The translations under genes were made by a program, and so were the position numbers. From assembly GCF_000615285.1 (NCBI RefSeq), contig NZ_BALU01000002.1:1-64000 (forward strand): a stretch of DNA of 64,000 nt, in the 5' to 3' direction. The notes under the pieces were generated by a model. The model was given only the letters and a program-made list of their open reading frames with translations, searched no databases and was not told the origin of the DNA. Positions 38,968 to 49,677 of this stretch are shown one piece after another. The first letter of the stretch is position 1; each line of letters starts with the position of its first letter. The stretch is from Lactobacillus kitasatonis DSM 16761 = JCM 1039. GTDB lineage: Bacteria; Bacillota; Bacilli; Lactobacillales; Lactobacillaceae.

Positions 38968-39972
38968 ATGGTTAAGTTATTAAAAGTACACGGCTCTCAA
39001 AATCATTTCTTTATTCTAGACCAAACCGAATTAGATAAGCCACTAACTGACGAAGAATTAAGAGACTTTACTAAAAAAATCACCAATGCTCAAACTGGTA
39101 TTTTAAATGGTGCAGACGGCGTCTTAGCTATTAATAAACCCGTCCGTAAAGGCGCTTTAGCACAGATGCGAGTTATCAACGAAGACGGTAGCGAAGCTTC
39201 AATGTGTGGTAATGGTCTTAGAACCGTGGCTCGTTATTTGAGTGAAAAATACCAACAAGATCACTTCTTAGTCGATACAATGAATGCTAGCTTGCGTGTT
39301 CATAAAGAAAATGACTTTGCTAAAGACGTACCAGCTTATTCAGTTGAAATCTCGCCAGTCAGATTTAACAAAGAGGCCTTGCCCTTCACTAATTTAGGAC
39401 ATGACCGCATAATTGATAATTTTGTACCGGAACTTTATCCTGGTCTGCGCTTTACTTCTATTGCCGTACCTAACCCTCACCTAATTAGTTTTGTTAACCA
39501 AGAACAAATTTCTAGCCCAATTTTGGGAATCGTCGGTAAAAGATTAAATAGTGAAAATCCTTATTTCACTGATGGCGTTAATGTTAACTTTGCCCAAATT
39601 TTAGACAAAAACAAACTGTTTGTTCGTACCTATGAAAGAGGCGTTGGCTTTACCAATGCATGTGGTACCGGTATGTCGGCTACTTCATTAGCCCTTTGGT
39701 TAACTCATCCTGAAATGGTTGATACTGATTCACAAATTGATGTCTTCAACCCTGGTGGCATGGTCAAAACTAAGGTCCATTACGACGATAACGACTATTG
39801 GATTGAATTGACAGGTAATGCAACATTTACTCATCAAATTAATATTTCTGAAGGTGATCTACAAAATGGCAATTTTGCTAATGTGCAAATTTCAGAAACT
39901 AACGAACAACAAGCCTACGAGCATTTCGTAGACAACTTACCTAAATTCAATGATATTGCCACTCTGGCATAA
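38968..39972 (+). CDS. dapF: Diaminopimelate epimerase
   Basis: This enzyme converts L,L-DAP to meso-DAP for lysA and for peptidoglycan. The 334-residue protein shows the two catalytic Cys motifs, ASMCGNGLRTVARY (about residue 75) and TNACGTGMSATSLALW (about residue 230), with NEDGSEA and the VPNPHLISFV strand. Its C-terminal tail (about 40 residues after the usual end) is somewhat long. It completes the DAP pathway together with the divergent operon. Confidence 0.94.
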   Translation: MVKLLKVHGSQNHFFILDQTELDKPLTDEELRDFTKKITNAQTGILNGADGVLAINKPVRKGALAQMRVINEDGSEASMCGNGLRTVARYLSEKYQQDHFLVDTMNASLRVHKENDFAKDVPAYSVEISPVRFNKEALPFTNLGHDRIIDNFVPELYPGLRFTSIAVPNPHLISFVNQEQISSPILGIVGKRLNSENPYFTDGVNVNFAQILDKNKLFVRTYERGVGFTNACGTGMSATSLALWLTHPEMVDTDSQIDVFNPGGMVKTKVHYDDNDYWIELTGNATFTHQINISEGDLQNGNFANVQISETNEQQAYEHFVDNLPKFNDIATLA

Positions 39973-40002
39973 AAAAGCTTGCTTGCGCAAGCTTTTTTAT
40001 TT
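39971..40002. terminator. Bidirectional terminator after dapF
   Basis: A perfect 12-bp stem AAAAAAGCTTGC / GCAAGCTTTTTT with loop ttgc. Confidence 0.93.
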
Positions 40003-40026
40003 TTGTTTAGTTTTTAAACTTTACTA

Positions 40027-41538
40027 TTAATCCAGATCTTTCAATCCATGCTTCTTTTTAGAAACTCGGTAGAAAATATAAGCTACTAAACCAAAGAAAA
40101 TAGGACCAAAGCCTGTCCAGAAGGCTGTCGCATATCTGCCTTCAAGAACTGGCTGCAAAACCGTAAAGATAATACCGGTGCAGACAATGATTTCAACAAA
40201 GACAACCAAAGCTACAGTCCATTGGTAATTGGTAAATACTCTAAATTTACGTGGATAATCCTTCTTAAGGAAGAATGGAAATGCACCAATCAAGAAAATA
40301 TATGGTGCAGTAGCTGCGACATTGCCCATATCAGTCAGAATCTGATAAAAGCTGGTTGCTGCACTACCACCAAATGAAACAACCGCAATTAATAGACATA
40401 CAAAGATAGTTTGTGCCCACATTGCATTAGCAGGAATACCATGCTTATTTAACTTAGTAGCGGCCTTGGGCCAGAGTCTTGGGTCAGAACCCATAATAAA
40501 TGACTTAACTGGTGAGTAAAGTAAAACAAAGAATGCACCCATCATTCCCATCAAGCCAGATAAAGCAATGGCTCTAGTAAAAATTTTACCGATCATTAAA
40601 CTGGTATGAGGATCAAGATTTAAAGCATAGCCAAACGCTTTACCCAAGGTTCCATAAACCACGTAAGTGATATTACCGGTATTGGCTCCTGTTTCAACGA
40701 TATCTTTTTGATAGTTGACTGAAAAACCAGTCATAAAGATCATCAAAACATATGAAATAATGGTAAACAAACTACCAATAATCAACCCCTTAGGGAAGTC
40801 TTTTTCAGGGTGCTTCATACTATCGATCACACCACCAACGGTTTCCATACCACCATATGCAAAGACAGCATATACGACAAATGAAATAATTGTGATTGGC
40901 GTTTGGAAATCCTTATTTGGTGAAACAATAAAGCTTTGCAAACCATTGATTGGTTGTGCCAATTGACCATGATTCATGATAATTACTATTAAACTAGATA
41001 GAATGAATACCAAATTCATTCCGATCATGAACCAGCCACCAATAGAAGACATGATTTTAATTCCCGTCATCCCTCTTGAAGAAAGATAAGTGGATACAAT
41101 CATGAATAAAATAGCTAAAACACCAATTAACTCTGTACCATGTAGACCAAAGAAATCCCAACTTTGCGTGATATCTTTACCAAAAATAAGCGCAGAAATT
41201 GAAATCCACAGTCTAGAAGCGCTTGAAACTAACCAAAGTACCCAGTTAGCAAGCCAAACGAAAGTACCAATAAAGGCCCATTTTTCGCCAATTGAACCAG
41301 CTAACCAAGAATAAATACCACCTTTGGCATCATGAAAGGCAGAACCATATTCCGACATCATCAATCCAGCTGGGAAGAAGAAACAAATCCCAGCTAAAAT
41401 AAACCAAATAATTCCAGCATAAGTCATTTGCCGGTACGAAACAGATACATTACCAAAGCCATAAACTGTCGTGATAATCATCAAGACAAGGCTCATAGTC
41501 GTTATTGTCTTTTTCGTTTGAGTATTTTCATCATCCAA
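40027..41538 (-). CDS. APC-family amino acid permease, YjeM-like
   Basis: The 503-residue protein has about 12 hydrophobic helices and an APC-type core (FGNVSVSYRQMTYAGIIWFIL, SEYGSAFHDAKGGIYSWLAGSIGEKWAF, AVFAYGGMETVGGVIDSMKHPEKDFPKGL). The order resembles YjeM/glutamate-GABA-antiporter-like permeases; the substrate is unknown. It starts at TTG 41538, with GAGGT about 9 nt upstream; nearby ATGs are out of frame. It is transcribed alone and convergent with dapF, so a lysine-pathway role is only positional. Confidence 0.85.
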   Translation of the reverse strand: MDDENTQTKKTITTMSLVLMIITTVYGFGNVSVSYRQMTYAGIIWFILAGICFFFPAGLMMSEYGSAFHDAKGGIYSWLAGSIGEKWAFIGTFVWLANWVLWLVSSASRLWISISALIFGKDITQSWDFFGLHGTELIGVLAILFMIVSTYLSSRGMTGIKIMSSIGGWFMIGMNLVFILSSLIVIIMNHGQLAQPINGLQSFIVSPNKDFQTPITIISFVVYAVFAYGGMETVGGVIDSMKHPEKDFPKGLIIGSLFTIISYVLMIFMTGFSVNYQKDIVETGANTGNITYVVYGTLGKAFGYALNLDPHTSLMIGKIFTRAIALSGLMGMMGAFFVLLYSPVKSFIMGSDPRLWPKAATKLNKHGIPANAMWAQTIFVCLLIAVVSFGGSAATSFYQILTDMGNVAATAPYIFLIGAFPFFLKKDYPRKFRVFTNYQWTVALVVFVEIIVCTGIIFTVLQPVLEGRYATAFWTGFGPIFFGLVAYIFYRVSKKKHGLKDLD

Positions 41539-41625
41539 AACAAAACCTCTACTTTCTGTTTACCTCCCTATTCTATCATTGTTATTTTTAAGCGTATTCA
41601 TTCTAATTTTTGTCTCATGATACAA

Positions 41626-41656
41626 AAAAAGCGTTGCTTTTTATGCAACGCTTTTA
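41626..41656 (-). terminator. Terminator of clpX-ysxC
   Basis: Stem AAAAGCGTTGC / GCAACGCTTTT with loop tttttat overlaps the ysxC stop; the left arm supplies the T-run on the minus strand. Confidence 0.85.
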
Positions 41657-42244
41657 TTGATTAATCTTATCTTCAATCCAGTCTCCTAATTCGGCTACAT
41701 GCAACTTAGTGACTGAACTAAAAGTCAAAACTGTAACGTGATCATAACTAAGATCCAAATGCTTTTTTAGTCCCGACATCACTTTATTAGTTTGGCTCTT
41801 TTTAATTTTATCCATCTTCGTGCAGACAACCAGAATAGGAATATTTAAATATTGCGCATATTCATACATGGCAATATCATCCTTTGTTGGTTGATGGCGG
41901 CTATCAATTAGGATAATTAAACCCTTTAAATTAGGTCTTGTTTCCAAATAGTCTTGAATCATTTCGCCAAATTCTTGTCGTCTTTTTTGCGAAACTTTAG
42001 CATAGCCATATCCTGGAACATCCACTAAGTAAAATTCATCATTTACTAGATAGAAGTTAAGAGTTTGAGTCTTACCAGGCTGTGATGACGTTCTAGCTAA
42101 GTTTTTACGCTTGAGCAGGGTATTGATCAAACTAGATTTTCCTACGTTTGAGCGGCCTGCTAATGCGATCTCAGGTAAATTATCTTTAGGATACTGACTC
42201 TCTTTTACAGCACTGATTGCATAACTGCTGCTTTTAATTATCAT
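41654..42244 (-). CDS. ysxC: Ribosome biogenesis GTPase YsxC/EngB
   Basis: The 196-residue GTPase acts in 50S subunit assembly. G motifs are visible: G1 [12 protein letters not shown]3 DVPGYGYA and G4 VCTKMDK, with [15 protein letters not shown] in the switch I region. ATG 42244 lies 11 nt inside the end of clpX, an overlap common in Firmicutes, and indicates coupling. An upstream GTG is a less likely start. Confidence 0.94.
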   Translation of the reverse strand: MIIKSSSYAISAVKESQYPKDNLPEIALAGRSNVGKSSLINTLLKRKNLARTSSQPGKTQTLNFYLVNDEFYLVDVPGYGYAKVSQKRRQEFGEMIQDYLETRPNLKGLIILIDSRHQPTKDDIAMYEYAQYLNIPILVVCTKMDKIKKSQTNKVMSGLKKHLDLSYDHVTVLTFSSVTKLHVAELGDWIEDKINQ

Positions 42245-43505
42245 TAGCACTTACCTGGGATTTTTCAACGTCGTTTGAATCTTTACGAACAACACGTGGC
42301 TTAGCATGTTTGGTTATTACATCTTTAGTAACTTCAACTGATACAATGTCGTCTTCACTTGGAGTTTCATACATGATATCCATGATTGAGTTTTCAATAA
42401 TTGTTCTCAAACCACGGGCACCCATGTTTCTTTGAATAGCCAAGTCGGCAATTGCCTTTAAAGCACCATCAGTAAATTTAAGATCAACATCATCAAGTGA
42501 AAGAAGCTTCTTGTATTGTTTTACTAAGGCATTCTTAGGCTCAGTCAATACTCTTACTAAGTCTTCACTGTTAAGCTTGTCTAAAGTAGTAATGATTGGA
42601 ATTCTACCGATGAATTCTGGAATCATACCAAACTTAACTAAATCAGCTGTAGTCAAATGGCGAGTCCAGTCATCTGCATCAACTTTATCAGCTTCGTTTT
42701 CAGCACCAAAACCAATCGTCTTTTTACCAAGACGATTCTTTACGATTTGTTCAATTCCATCAAAGGCACCACCAACAATAAATAAAATGTTAGTAGTATC
42801 CATCTTGATCATTTCTTGTTGTGGGTGCTTACGACCACCTTGTGGTGGAACGGATGCAATAGTACCTTCCAAAATCTTCAAAAGAGATTGTTGTACACCC
42901 TCACCTGATACATCACGAGTAATTGAAACATTTTCTGACTTCTTAGAAATTTTATCAATTTCGTCGATGTAAATAATGCCACGTTGAGCACGTTCAATAT
43001 CATAGTCTGCATTTTGCAATAACTTAAGCAAAATGTTTTCTACGTCTTCGCCAACATAACCTGCTTCAGTTAAAGTAGTTGCATCGGCAATTGCAAAAGG
43101 TACATTTAAAATTCTAGCAAGAGTTTGTGCCAAATATGTTTTACCTGAACCGGTAGGCCCAATCATAGCAATGTTGGACTTTTGCAATTCAGTGGATGAA
43201 TCAACATCCATTTGACTAATTCTCTTGTAGTGATTATATACAGCAACGGACAAAACTTTTTTAGCACGATCTTGACCGATTACATATTGATCAAGTTGTT
43301 TTTTAATTTCAACTGGTTTAGGTAATTCACGAGCTGTTTTAAGAGAATCTGCTCGTAATTCATCGTCAATAATTTTTTTAGCCAAGTCAACACATTCATT
43401 ACAAATATAAACGCCATTACCGGCGATCATTTTTTTGACTTGATCTTGAGTTTTACCACAAAAAGCGCATTTAATCTCTTCTTGTTCTGTAAACTGATTT
43501 GCCAT
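42234..43505 (-). CDS. clpX: ATP-dependent Clp protease ATP-binding subunit ClpX
   Basis: The 423-residue AAA+ unfoldase feeds ClpP. The N-terminal zinc domain has [13 protein letters not shown] and CNECV (four Cys at about residues 12-40). The ATPase core has Walker [31 protein letters not shown] with the pore loop, Walker [11 protein letters not shown], the RKHPQQE loop and a sensor [10 protein letters not shown]. The C-terminal end is short and polar. It lies between tig and ysxC on the minus strand. Confidence 0.97.
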   Translation of the reverse strand: MANQFTEQEEIKCAFCGKTQDQVKKMIAGNGVYICNECVDLAKKIIDDELRADSLKTARELPKPVEIKKQLDQYVIGQDRAKKVLSVAVYNHYKRISQMDVDSSTELQKSNIAMIGPTGSGKTYLAQTLARILNVPFAIADATTLTEAGYVGEDVENILLKLLQNADYDIERAQRGIIYIDEIDKISKKSENVSITRDVSGEGVQQSLLKILEGTIASVPPQGGRKHPQQEMIKMDTTNILFIVGGAFDGIEQIVKNRLGKKTIGFGAENEADKVDADDWTRHLTTADLVKFGMIPEFIGRIPIITTLDKLNSEDLVRVLTEPKNALVKQYKKLLSLDDVDLKFTDGALKAIADLAIQRNMGARGLRTIIENSIMDIMYETPSEDDIVSVEVTKDVITKHAKPRVVRKDSNDVEKSQVSANDN

Positions 43506-43583
43506 TAACTTTTTCCTCCTATATCTACCAAAAATTAGATTATCATACTTTAACTAAGATTGATAAATATTAGGCTTATAAAT

Positions 43584-43611
43584 CAAAAAAGCGGCCTAAA
43601 GCCGCCTTTTT
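43584..43611 (-). terminator. Terminator after tig
   Basis: Stem GCGGC / GCCGC with loop ctaaa between A6 and T6. Confidence 0.85.
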
Positions 43612-43634
43612 TGAGGAATCAGCAACAAATTATA

Positions 43635-44965
43635 TTACTTGTCTTCCTTCTTATCGTCTGAATCTTTTGTTTCAAGCTTTGCCTTAGCAACTTGCTTAGC
43701 ATTATCAGTAATAAGATCCATAGCCTTACGTACAGTGATGTCGTGGCTTAACATATCATCAGTTAAGGTGTTACGTACAGTCTTTTCATCCATATTGTAT
43801 TCAGCAGCAAGATCCTTGATTTCCTTGTCAATTTCGTCCTTAGTTGCCTTAAGACCTTCTGCATCAACAACAGCTTCAAGAACTAAGTTAGTCTTAACTC
43901 TTTCAGCAGCGTTCTTAGCAAATTGTGAACGTAATTGTTGTTCGTTAGTGTTAGTCAACTTGTAGTAAGTTTGAGGATCGATACCTTGACGTTGCATGTT
44001 GCCCAAGTATTGGTTCAATTGGGTGTCAACATCTTCTTGAATCATTGCATCAGGAATTTCGTCAACAGTAGCATTATTTACAGCACCTTCGATAGCAGCT
44101 TCTTGGATAGCATCCTTAGCAGCTTCTTCCTTTTGTGCCTTCAAGTCCTTCTTAATCTTGTCCTTTAATTCGTCAAGAGTATCTACTGAGTCATCAACAT
44201 CCTTAGCAAATTCATCATCTAACTTAGGAAGTTGCTTTGACTTAACTTCGTGGATCTTAGTTGCAAAGTGAGCTTCTTTACCAGCTAAATCCTTTGCGCC
44301 GTAATCCTTAGGGAAAGTTACAACAACATCAACGTCGTCACCTGCTTCGTGACCAATAAGTTGATCTTCAAAGCCTGGGATAAATGCACCTGAACCTAAT
44401 TCAAGTGAGTAGTTTTCAGCTGAGCCGCCTTCAAATTCCTTACCGTCGATAGTACCCTTGTAGTCGATGGTTACAGTATCGCTTTTTTCTGCCTTACCCT
44501 TCTTAAGAACAAGTTCAGCATTTTGTTCACGACGCTTGTCAAGTTCAGCATCAACGTCCTTTTGGTAAACACGAGTGTTTTGCTTAGGAACTTCGATACC
44601 CTTGTAGTCACCTAACTTAACTTCTGGCTCTACAGTAACAGTAGCTTCATAGTCCAGTCCTTACCCTTGTCCATTGATACAGGAGTAATTTGTGGTTGGC
44701 CAACTGCAGCAATACCTGCTTCCTTAACAGCAGCAGAATATGCATTTGGTAATACGATGTTTAAAGCATCCTCATATAATGCTTCTTCACCGTAGTATTG
44801 ATCAAAAATTACACGAGAAACGTGGCCTTTTCTAAAGCCAGGAACACGCAAGTTTTTCTTTACTCTTCTAAATGCTTGGTCTAAACCTAATTTAATTTCA
44901 TCTTGTGAAATATCAAAAGTAAGTTCACCGGTTGTTTTACCGGTCTTTTCCCATTTTACAGACAT
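43635..44965 (-). CDS. tig: Trigger factor, frameshifted
   Basis: Trigger factor is the ribosome-bound chaperone with prolyl isomerase activity. The ribosome-binding domain is intact ([21 protein letters not shown] carries the docking motif). At about 44650 a base is missing: DKGKDWT is followed by MKLLLL and a stop at 44630, whereas one T more gives [20 protein letters not shown], and the frame then stays open through the isomerase domain ([19 protein letters not shown]) to 43635. The repaired protein would be about 443 residues, a normal length. As read only the first 111 residues are made. Perfect conservation of the rest argues for an error or very recent loss. Confidence 0.9.
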
Positions 44966-45059
44966 TAATAAAATACCTCCAATGTCAAGTTTGAGTTTGC
45001 TTCTTGCATACTAAGTTATCTTACCTTAAACTCGCACAAAAAACAAATATCTAAAAGAA

Positions 45060-45098
45060 AAAAAGATGCGCTCCAGTGAAGAAGTGCATCTTTTTTAC
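45060..45098. terminator. Terminator of tuf, bidirectional
   Basis: Stem AAAAGATGCgCT / AAGaaGTGCATCTTTT with internal mismatches and T- and A-runs on each side. Confidence 0.85.
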
Positions 45099-45112
45099 TA
45101 TATCGTTAGAAA

Positions 45113-46303
45113 TTAGTCAAGGATTTCAGTAACCTGACCGGCACCAACGGTACGACCACCTTCACGGATGGTGAACTTAGTACCCTTTTCGATGGCAGCT
45201 GGCTTAATCAAGGTAACAGTGAATTCAGTGTTATCACCAGGCATAACCATTTCAGTACCTTCTGGCAATTCAATTTCACCAGTAATATCAGTGGTGTGGA
45301 AGTAGAATTGTGGACGGTAGTCTGAGAAGAATGGGGTGTGACGACCACCTTCGTCCTTCTTCAAAACATAAACTTGACCCTTAAACTTCTTGTGGGTTTG
45401 GATTGAGCCTGGAGCAGCCAATACTTGACCACGAACAACTTGGTCACGGTCGATACCACGAAGCAATACACCAACGTTATCGCCGGCTTCACCTAAGTCC
45501 AAAGTCTTGTGGAACATTTCCAAACCAGTAACAACTGACTTAAGAACCTTGTCTACCAAACCAACAATTTCAACTTCGTCACCGATCTTAACAGTACCAC
45601 GGTCGATACGACCTGAAGCAACAGTACCACGACCAGTGATAGTGAATACGTCTTCAACTGGCATTAAGAATGGCTTGTCAGTTTGACGTTCTGGAGTTGG
45701 AATGTATTCATCAACGACGTCCATCAACTTCAAGATTTGTTCTTGAGCTTCCTTGTCGCCTTGTAAAGCTTTCAAAGCTGAACCACGAACAACTGGAATA
45801 TCGTCACCAGGGTAATCGTATTCAGTTAACAAGTCACGAACTTCCATTTCAACCAAGTCAATCAATTCTGGGTCGTCAACCAAATCGCACTTGTTCAAGA
45901 ATACTACGATGTAGTTAACACCAACTTGACGAGCAAGCAAAATGTGTTCACGAGTTTGTGGCATAGGACCATCAGTTGCAGCAACAACTAAGATAGCACC
46001 ATCCATTTGTGCAGCACCGGTAATCATGTTCTTGATGTAGTCGGCGTGGCCTGGAGCGTCCATGTGAGCGTAGTGACGATTTTCAGTTTCGTATTCTACG
46101 TGGGCGGTGTTAATAGTGATACCACGTTCCTTTTCTTCTGGTGCAGCATCGATTTGTGAGTAATCTTCAGCCTTAGCTAAACCTTTGTCAGCTAAAACAG
46201 TAGTAATAGCCGCAGTTAAAGTGGTCTTACCGTGGTCAACGTGACCGATAGTACCAATGTTTACGTGTGGCTTAGTTCTAACGTAATGTTCTTTTTCTGC
46301 CAT
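45113..46303 (-). CDS. tuf: Elongation factor Tu
   Basis: The 396-residue GTPase delivers aminoacyl-tRNA to the ribosome. Motifs: G1 GHVDHGKTT, switch RGITI, G3 DAPGHADY and G4 NKCDLVD, then [19 protein letters not shown] and the C-terminal [18 protein letters not shown]. The ATG at 46303 is chosen, with AGGAGGGTC before it; the frame opens earlier without a site. Strong codon bias indicates very high expression. It has its own upstream promoter and terminator. Confidence 0.98.
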   Translation of the reverse strand: MAEKEHYVRTKPHVNIGTIGHVDHGKTTLTAAITTVLADKGLAKAEDYSQIDAAPEEKERGITINTAHVEYETENRHYAHMDAPGHADYIKNMITGAAQMDGAILVVAATDGPMPQTREHILLARQVGVNYIVVFLNKCDLVDDPELIDLVEMEVRDLLTEYDYPGDDIPVVRGSALKALQGDKEAQEQILKLMDVVDEYIPTPERQTDKPFLMPVEDVFTITGRGTVASGRIDRGTVKIGDEVEIVGLVDKVLKSVVTGLEMFHKTLDLGEAGDNVGVLLRGIDRDQVVRGQVLAAPGSIQTHKKFKGQVYVLKKDEGGRHTPFFSDYRPQFYFHTTDITGEIELPEGTEMVMPGDNTEFTVTLIKPAAIEKGTKFTIREGGRTVGAGQVTEILD

Positions 46304-46447
46304 TAAAATGACCCTCCTGTAAATTTGCAAGAAGTCCGTTGAGATAAGCTAACGGATAATTCTCTGTTGAATATTGTACTACTTTCTTCGGCAAATGCCT
46401 AGTAAAAAAGCTTAAGCGAACTTGCCTAACGAAAATATCCTTTGCTA

Positions 46448-46475
46448 ATTATACTAAATAGTTGGAAAAAGTAAA
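46448..46475 (-). promoter_or_regulatory. Promoter of tuf
   Basis: On the minus strand TTTACT (46475-46470), 16-nt spacer and a perfect TATAAT (46453-46448), about 145 nt before the tuf start. The long leader shows no ORF or clear terminator. Confidence 0.6.
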
Positions 46476-46491
46476 CCTTTTTGGCTTATTT

Positions 46492-47325
46492 TTATTTAGG
46501 TAAATGCTGATAAATCTTTTCAAACAATTTTTGGTGGCTGCGACCGTCTTTAGTTTGTAAAAAAGATACCAAGTCACTAGCAAAGCTATCGGATTCATCA
46601 ACATATTTTTTTATTTCAGGGTATAAACTACCAACAACTAAATTAGTTTCTCCAATCATTAATGGTAGTTGACTAGGATTATGTGCAAAACGTGAACCAA
46701 CAGCCGCAATTATTTCGAGATATGCTGGTTCTTTTTCTAGCAAAGGTGTATCTGCAGGAACAAAATCTTCTAAGTTATCTATTACCCAAATCTTAAATTT
46801 ATCTTTTAATCCTAAACGCACCAAATCCTCACAAAGTGCTAAACGTAATGCAAAATCTGGTGTTGGATCTAGTAATACGCTTTGAGTAAAAGCCTTAAAA
46901 TTAATCAGGTTTAATTTATGCAAGCTTTCAAAATCAGCCTGGTTAACTTGCTTTTTCTGCTTAAATTCTTGCATAATGCTTTGCTGTTTTTCCTCAGAAA
47001 CTGGCTCTACCTTAACTGGTAACTCAAATCCTGTAATATGTTTAAGCTGCAAAGCTTCTATTAAAAAATTATTCTTTTGTAAAACTTTACAATAGGTTTG
47101 ATAAACTCGCTGATCAGAAAAAAGATCAGGCTCTTCTTTAATTAAAGCATATGCCTGATCTTCTTGTTTATTAGCGCAATACAGTTCACACAGCTGCAAA
47201 ATTACATCTATAGAGTGCTCTCCTCGAAGTGCTTCCTCTAGATTTTGAATAGCAGCTTCAATATCACCTTTACGCTTATTTTCTTCAGCAAGCTTCAATA
47301 AGTTCTTTTGACTAATTGATGTCAT
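46492..47325 (-). CDS. TPR-like helical repeat protein, unknown
   Basis: The 277-residue soluble protein starts with two tetratricopeptide-like helical hairpins (LLKLAEENKRKGDIEAAIQNLEEAL, VILQLCELYCANKQEDQAYALI). The rest is helical. Proteins of this kind mediate protein contacts; the partner is unknown. It begins 5 nt after the RNase J2 stop and so is in one transcript with rnjB, which makes a role near RNA turnover or ribosome biology possible. Confidence 0.7.
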   Translation of the reverse strand: MTSISQKNLLKLAEENKRKGDIEAAIQNLEEALRGEHSIDVILQLCELYCANKQEDQAYALIKEEPDLFSDQRVYQTYCKVLQKNNFLIEALQLKHITGFELPVKVEPVSEEKQQSIMQEFKQKKQVNQADFESLHKLNLINFKAFTQSVLLDPTPDFALRLALCEDLVRLGLKDKFKIWVIDNLEDFVPADTPLLEKEPAYLEIIAAVGSRFAHNPSQLPLMIGETNLVVGSLYPEIKKYVDESDSFASDLVSFLQTKDGRSHQKLFEKIYQHLPK

Positions 47326-47330
47326 AATTC

Positions 47331-49133
47331 TTATTTTTCCTTGCTTTTAATATTTTCTTTCTTTTTATTATTTGCTTGACGTTTTAAGTTAGACTTCTTC
47401 GTATTATTTGACTTGTTGTCATTTTGCGTCTTTTCATTGCGCTTTTGCATTGCACGATGACGATTTTGATTTACTTCCATGACAACTGGCAAAATTACTG
47501 GACGACGGTTAGTTCTCTTATATAAGAACTTCTCCAAGTCTCCACGAATATCTTGCTTTAATTCAGTCCAATCAAATTTCTTATGTTCAAAGTTATTGTT
47601 GATTGCCTTCTTGATTACTTCAATTGAATCATTCATCAACTGACGGTTAGCCTTAATGTAAACAAAGCCACGGCTAGTAACTTTAGGTTCAGCAATAATC
47701 TTTTTCTTCTTACGGTCAATAGTTACAACTGCAATGAAGATACCATCATCGGATAATACTTCACGATCACGCAAAACGATGTTACCAACGTCACCAACAC
47801 CTGAACCATCAATCATAGTATCTTCGCCTGGAACAGGATCAGAAAGATAAAAACGTTTCTTCTTAAAGTCATAGTCCAAGCAATCACCATTTTTGGTAAT
47901 ATAAACGTTCTTTGGATTCATACCAGCCTTAACAGCCAAATCGCGTACGATTTCAAGTAAACGATATTCACCAATTACTGGGATTAAGAACTTAGGCTTC
48001 AAAGTATCAATCAATAATTGAATATCACGTCCAGTAGCGTGACCACTGGTGTGAATGTTGCGGCCAAGTTGAATGACAGTACCGCCCGCCTTATAAACTA
48101 AGTCACTAGTTTCAGCTACCATTGTTTCAACAGAGTGAGATGGTGTAGTCGCAATAAAGACCAAATCACCCTTGTGAATAGTAATCATGCTGTGACGTTT
48201 CTTAGCCATCTTTTGCAATGAATTCAAAGGCTCACCCATTCGACCGGTTTCCAAAATAACGGTCTTGTTGTCAGGAATAGTCCTCAAATCTTTAACACGC
48301 ATCAAAAGGCCATCTGGTACGTCTAAATAGCCTAACTTCATAGAAGTTCTTACAATCTTAGCTAAATCACGACCAGTAAGCAACACTCGCTTGCCTGTTG
48401 CTTTAGCAGCGTTTAAAACTTCTTGAACACGGTTCAAGTTTGAGGCTTTGGCAGCAACGATAATTCTACCCTTTGCATTTCTAAATACGTTAGTAACAAG
48501 CTTACCAATATCTTGTTCAGAAGCATTAGGGAATGAAGCTTCTGCATTAGAAGAATCACTTAAAAGTGCTAGTACGCCCCTATGTTCAATTTCTGCCAAG
48601 CGATCCATATCTGTATGGTAATTCTTAGCTGCAGTTGGATCGAATTTAAAGTCACCAGTATAAACGATTTCACCTTCTGGAGTATGAACATCGATACCAA
48701 GTGAATCTGGAATTGAGTGCGTAGTATGGAAGAAAGAGATACTTGCATTCTTAAAGTCGATCTCAGTATCAACATCGATTACATGGAACAAACTATTCTT
48801 CCGATGCTTGTTCTCACGTTGAACTTCAATCTTAGCAAGTTCAATACTTAATTGTGAACCAAATACTGGAATATCATACTTTCTCAAGATGTAAGGCAAA
48901 GCACCAATTGAGTCAGCATGTCCATGGGTAATAAAAATACCTGCTACTCGATCTCCATATTGTTCAAAGAAATCCATATCAGGAATAACAACATCGATAC
49001 CAAATAAAGAACTATCAGGATACTTCAATCCGGCATCAAGGACAAAAATTTCATCATTAACTTGAACGGCAAACATGTCTTTCCCCTGTTCACGCACACC
49101 GCTCAAGATCATAATCTTAAGTTGATTAGCCAT
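47331..49133 (-). CDS. rnjB: RNase J2, with a degenerate active site
   Basis: The 600-residue metallo-beta-lactamase/beta-CASP protein is the paralogue of RNase J1 at 60973. The metal motif reads HGHADS (His70-Ser75) where J1 has HGHEDH, and the later PVIGEYR has Ile where J1 has the metal-ligand His of PVHGEYR. So two ligands are missing; HTTHSIP and YTGDFKFD are kept. This fits the known pattern of J2 as a partner of J1 with little own activity. The C-terminal tail (about 45 residues) is very basic (Lys/Asn-rich). ATG 49133 follows AAGGAAAT; an upstream frame start is rejected. Confidence 0.92.
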   Translation of the reverse strand: MANQLKIMILSGVREQGKDMFAVQVNDEIFVLDAGLKYPDSSLFGIDVVIPDMDFFEQYGDRVAGIFITHGHADSIGALPYILRKYDIPVFGSQLSIELAKIEVQRENKHRKNSLFHVIDVDTEIDFKNASISFFHTTHSIPDSLGIDVHTPEGEIVYTGDFKFDPTAAKNYHTDMDRLAEIEHRGVLALLSDSSNAEASFPNASEQDIGKLVTNVFRNAKGRIIVAAKASNLNRVQEVLNAAKATGKRVLLTGRDLAKIVRTSMKLGYLDVPDGLLMRVKDLRTIPDNKTVILETGRMGEPLNSLQKMAKKRHSMITIHKGDLVFIATTPSHSVETMVAETSDLVYKAGGTVIQLGRNIHTSGHATGRDIQLLIDTLKPKFLIPVIGEYRLLEIVRDLAVKAGMNPKNVYITKNGDCLDYDFKKKRFYLSDPVPGEDTMIDGSGVGDVGNIVLRDREVLSDDGIFIAVVTIDRKKKKIIAEPKVTSRGFVYIKANRQLMNDSIEVIKKAINNNFEHKKFDWTELKQDIRGDLEKFLYKRTNRRPVILPVVMEVNQNRHRAMQKRNEKTQNDNKSNNTKKSNLKRQANNKKKENIKSKEK

Positions 49134-49230
49134 TATATTTCCTTTTCTATTTAAATATTCAATTTTCTTATGGATCAATTGATCACAACGTAAAAATAAT
49201 CTGTTTTAATTTTAGCATAAACAAGGACAC

Positions 49231-49264
49231 AAAAAAAGCCAGCCAAATGGCTGACTTGTTCTTT
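49231..49264 (-). terminator. Terminator of rpsO
   Basis: Read leftward: stem AGTCAGCC / GGCTGGCT with a short loop followed by seven T. Confidence 0.85.
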
Positions 49265-49276
49265 TTATCGTTAAAA

Positions 49277-49546
49277 TTAACGACGAAGACCTAACTTCTT
49301 GATCAATTCACGGTAACGGTTAATGTCGTTATTTTCTAAGTAACGAAGTAAGTTACGACGGTGACCAATCTTCTTAAGCAAACCAACGTATGAGTGGTGG
49401 TCGTGCTTGTGGTTCTTCATGTGTTCAGTCAAGTTGTTGATGTCTGCAGTTAAGAGAGCAACTTGTACTTCAACAGAACCAGTGTCACCTTCGTGAGTTG
49501 CGTATTCTTTAATAATGTTGTCTTTTTCGGTCTTTGAAATTGCCAT
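49277..49546 (-). CDS. rpsO: Ribosomal protein S15
   Basis: The 89-residue protein binds 16S rRNA. Typical S15 segments: [42 protein letters not shown] and the end [11 protein letters not shown]. The ATG at 49546 follows AAAGGTGA; the longer open frame upstream is not used. It is read towards rnjB but separated by a terminator, so it is an independent unit. Confidence 0.97.
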   Translation of the reverse strand: MAISKTEKDNIIKEYATHEGDTGSVEVQVALLTADINNLTEHMKNHKHDHHSYVGLLKKIGHRRNLLRYLENNDINRYRELIKKLGLRR

Positions 49547-49677
49547 AAAAATTTCACCTTTCATATAAATAATTGCCATTAACAACGTTTATCGTCGGCG
49601 TGAGCAAATAGACAGCGTTAATGGTTCACAAAAATTATGATACACATTATTTTTTCAAAAAGCAAGCATAAATTGCC

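Noticed and set aside
37600-39972. Riboswitch or T-box before aspartokinase
   Set aside because: The leader after the predicted promoter is about 65 nt long and has neither the L-box core nor a terminator.
42511-42972. Long rightward frame opposite clpX
   Set aside because: It is the antisense shadow of a strongly conserved gene and has no ribosome binding site.
43635-44144. A separate gene covering only the C-terminal half of tig
   Set aside because: The frame is open well upstream of its first ATG and joins tig after one base is restored; there is no ribosome binding site.
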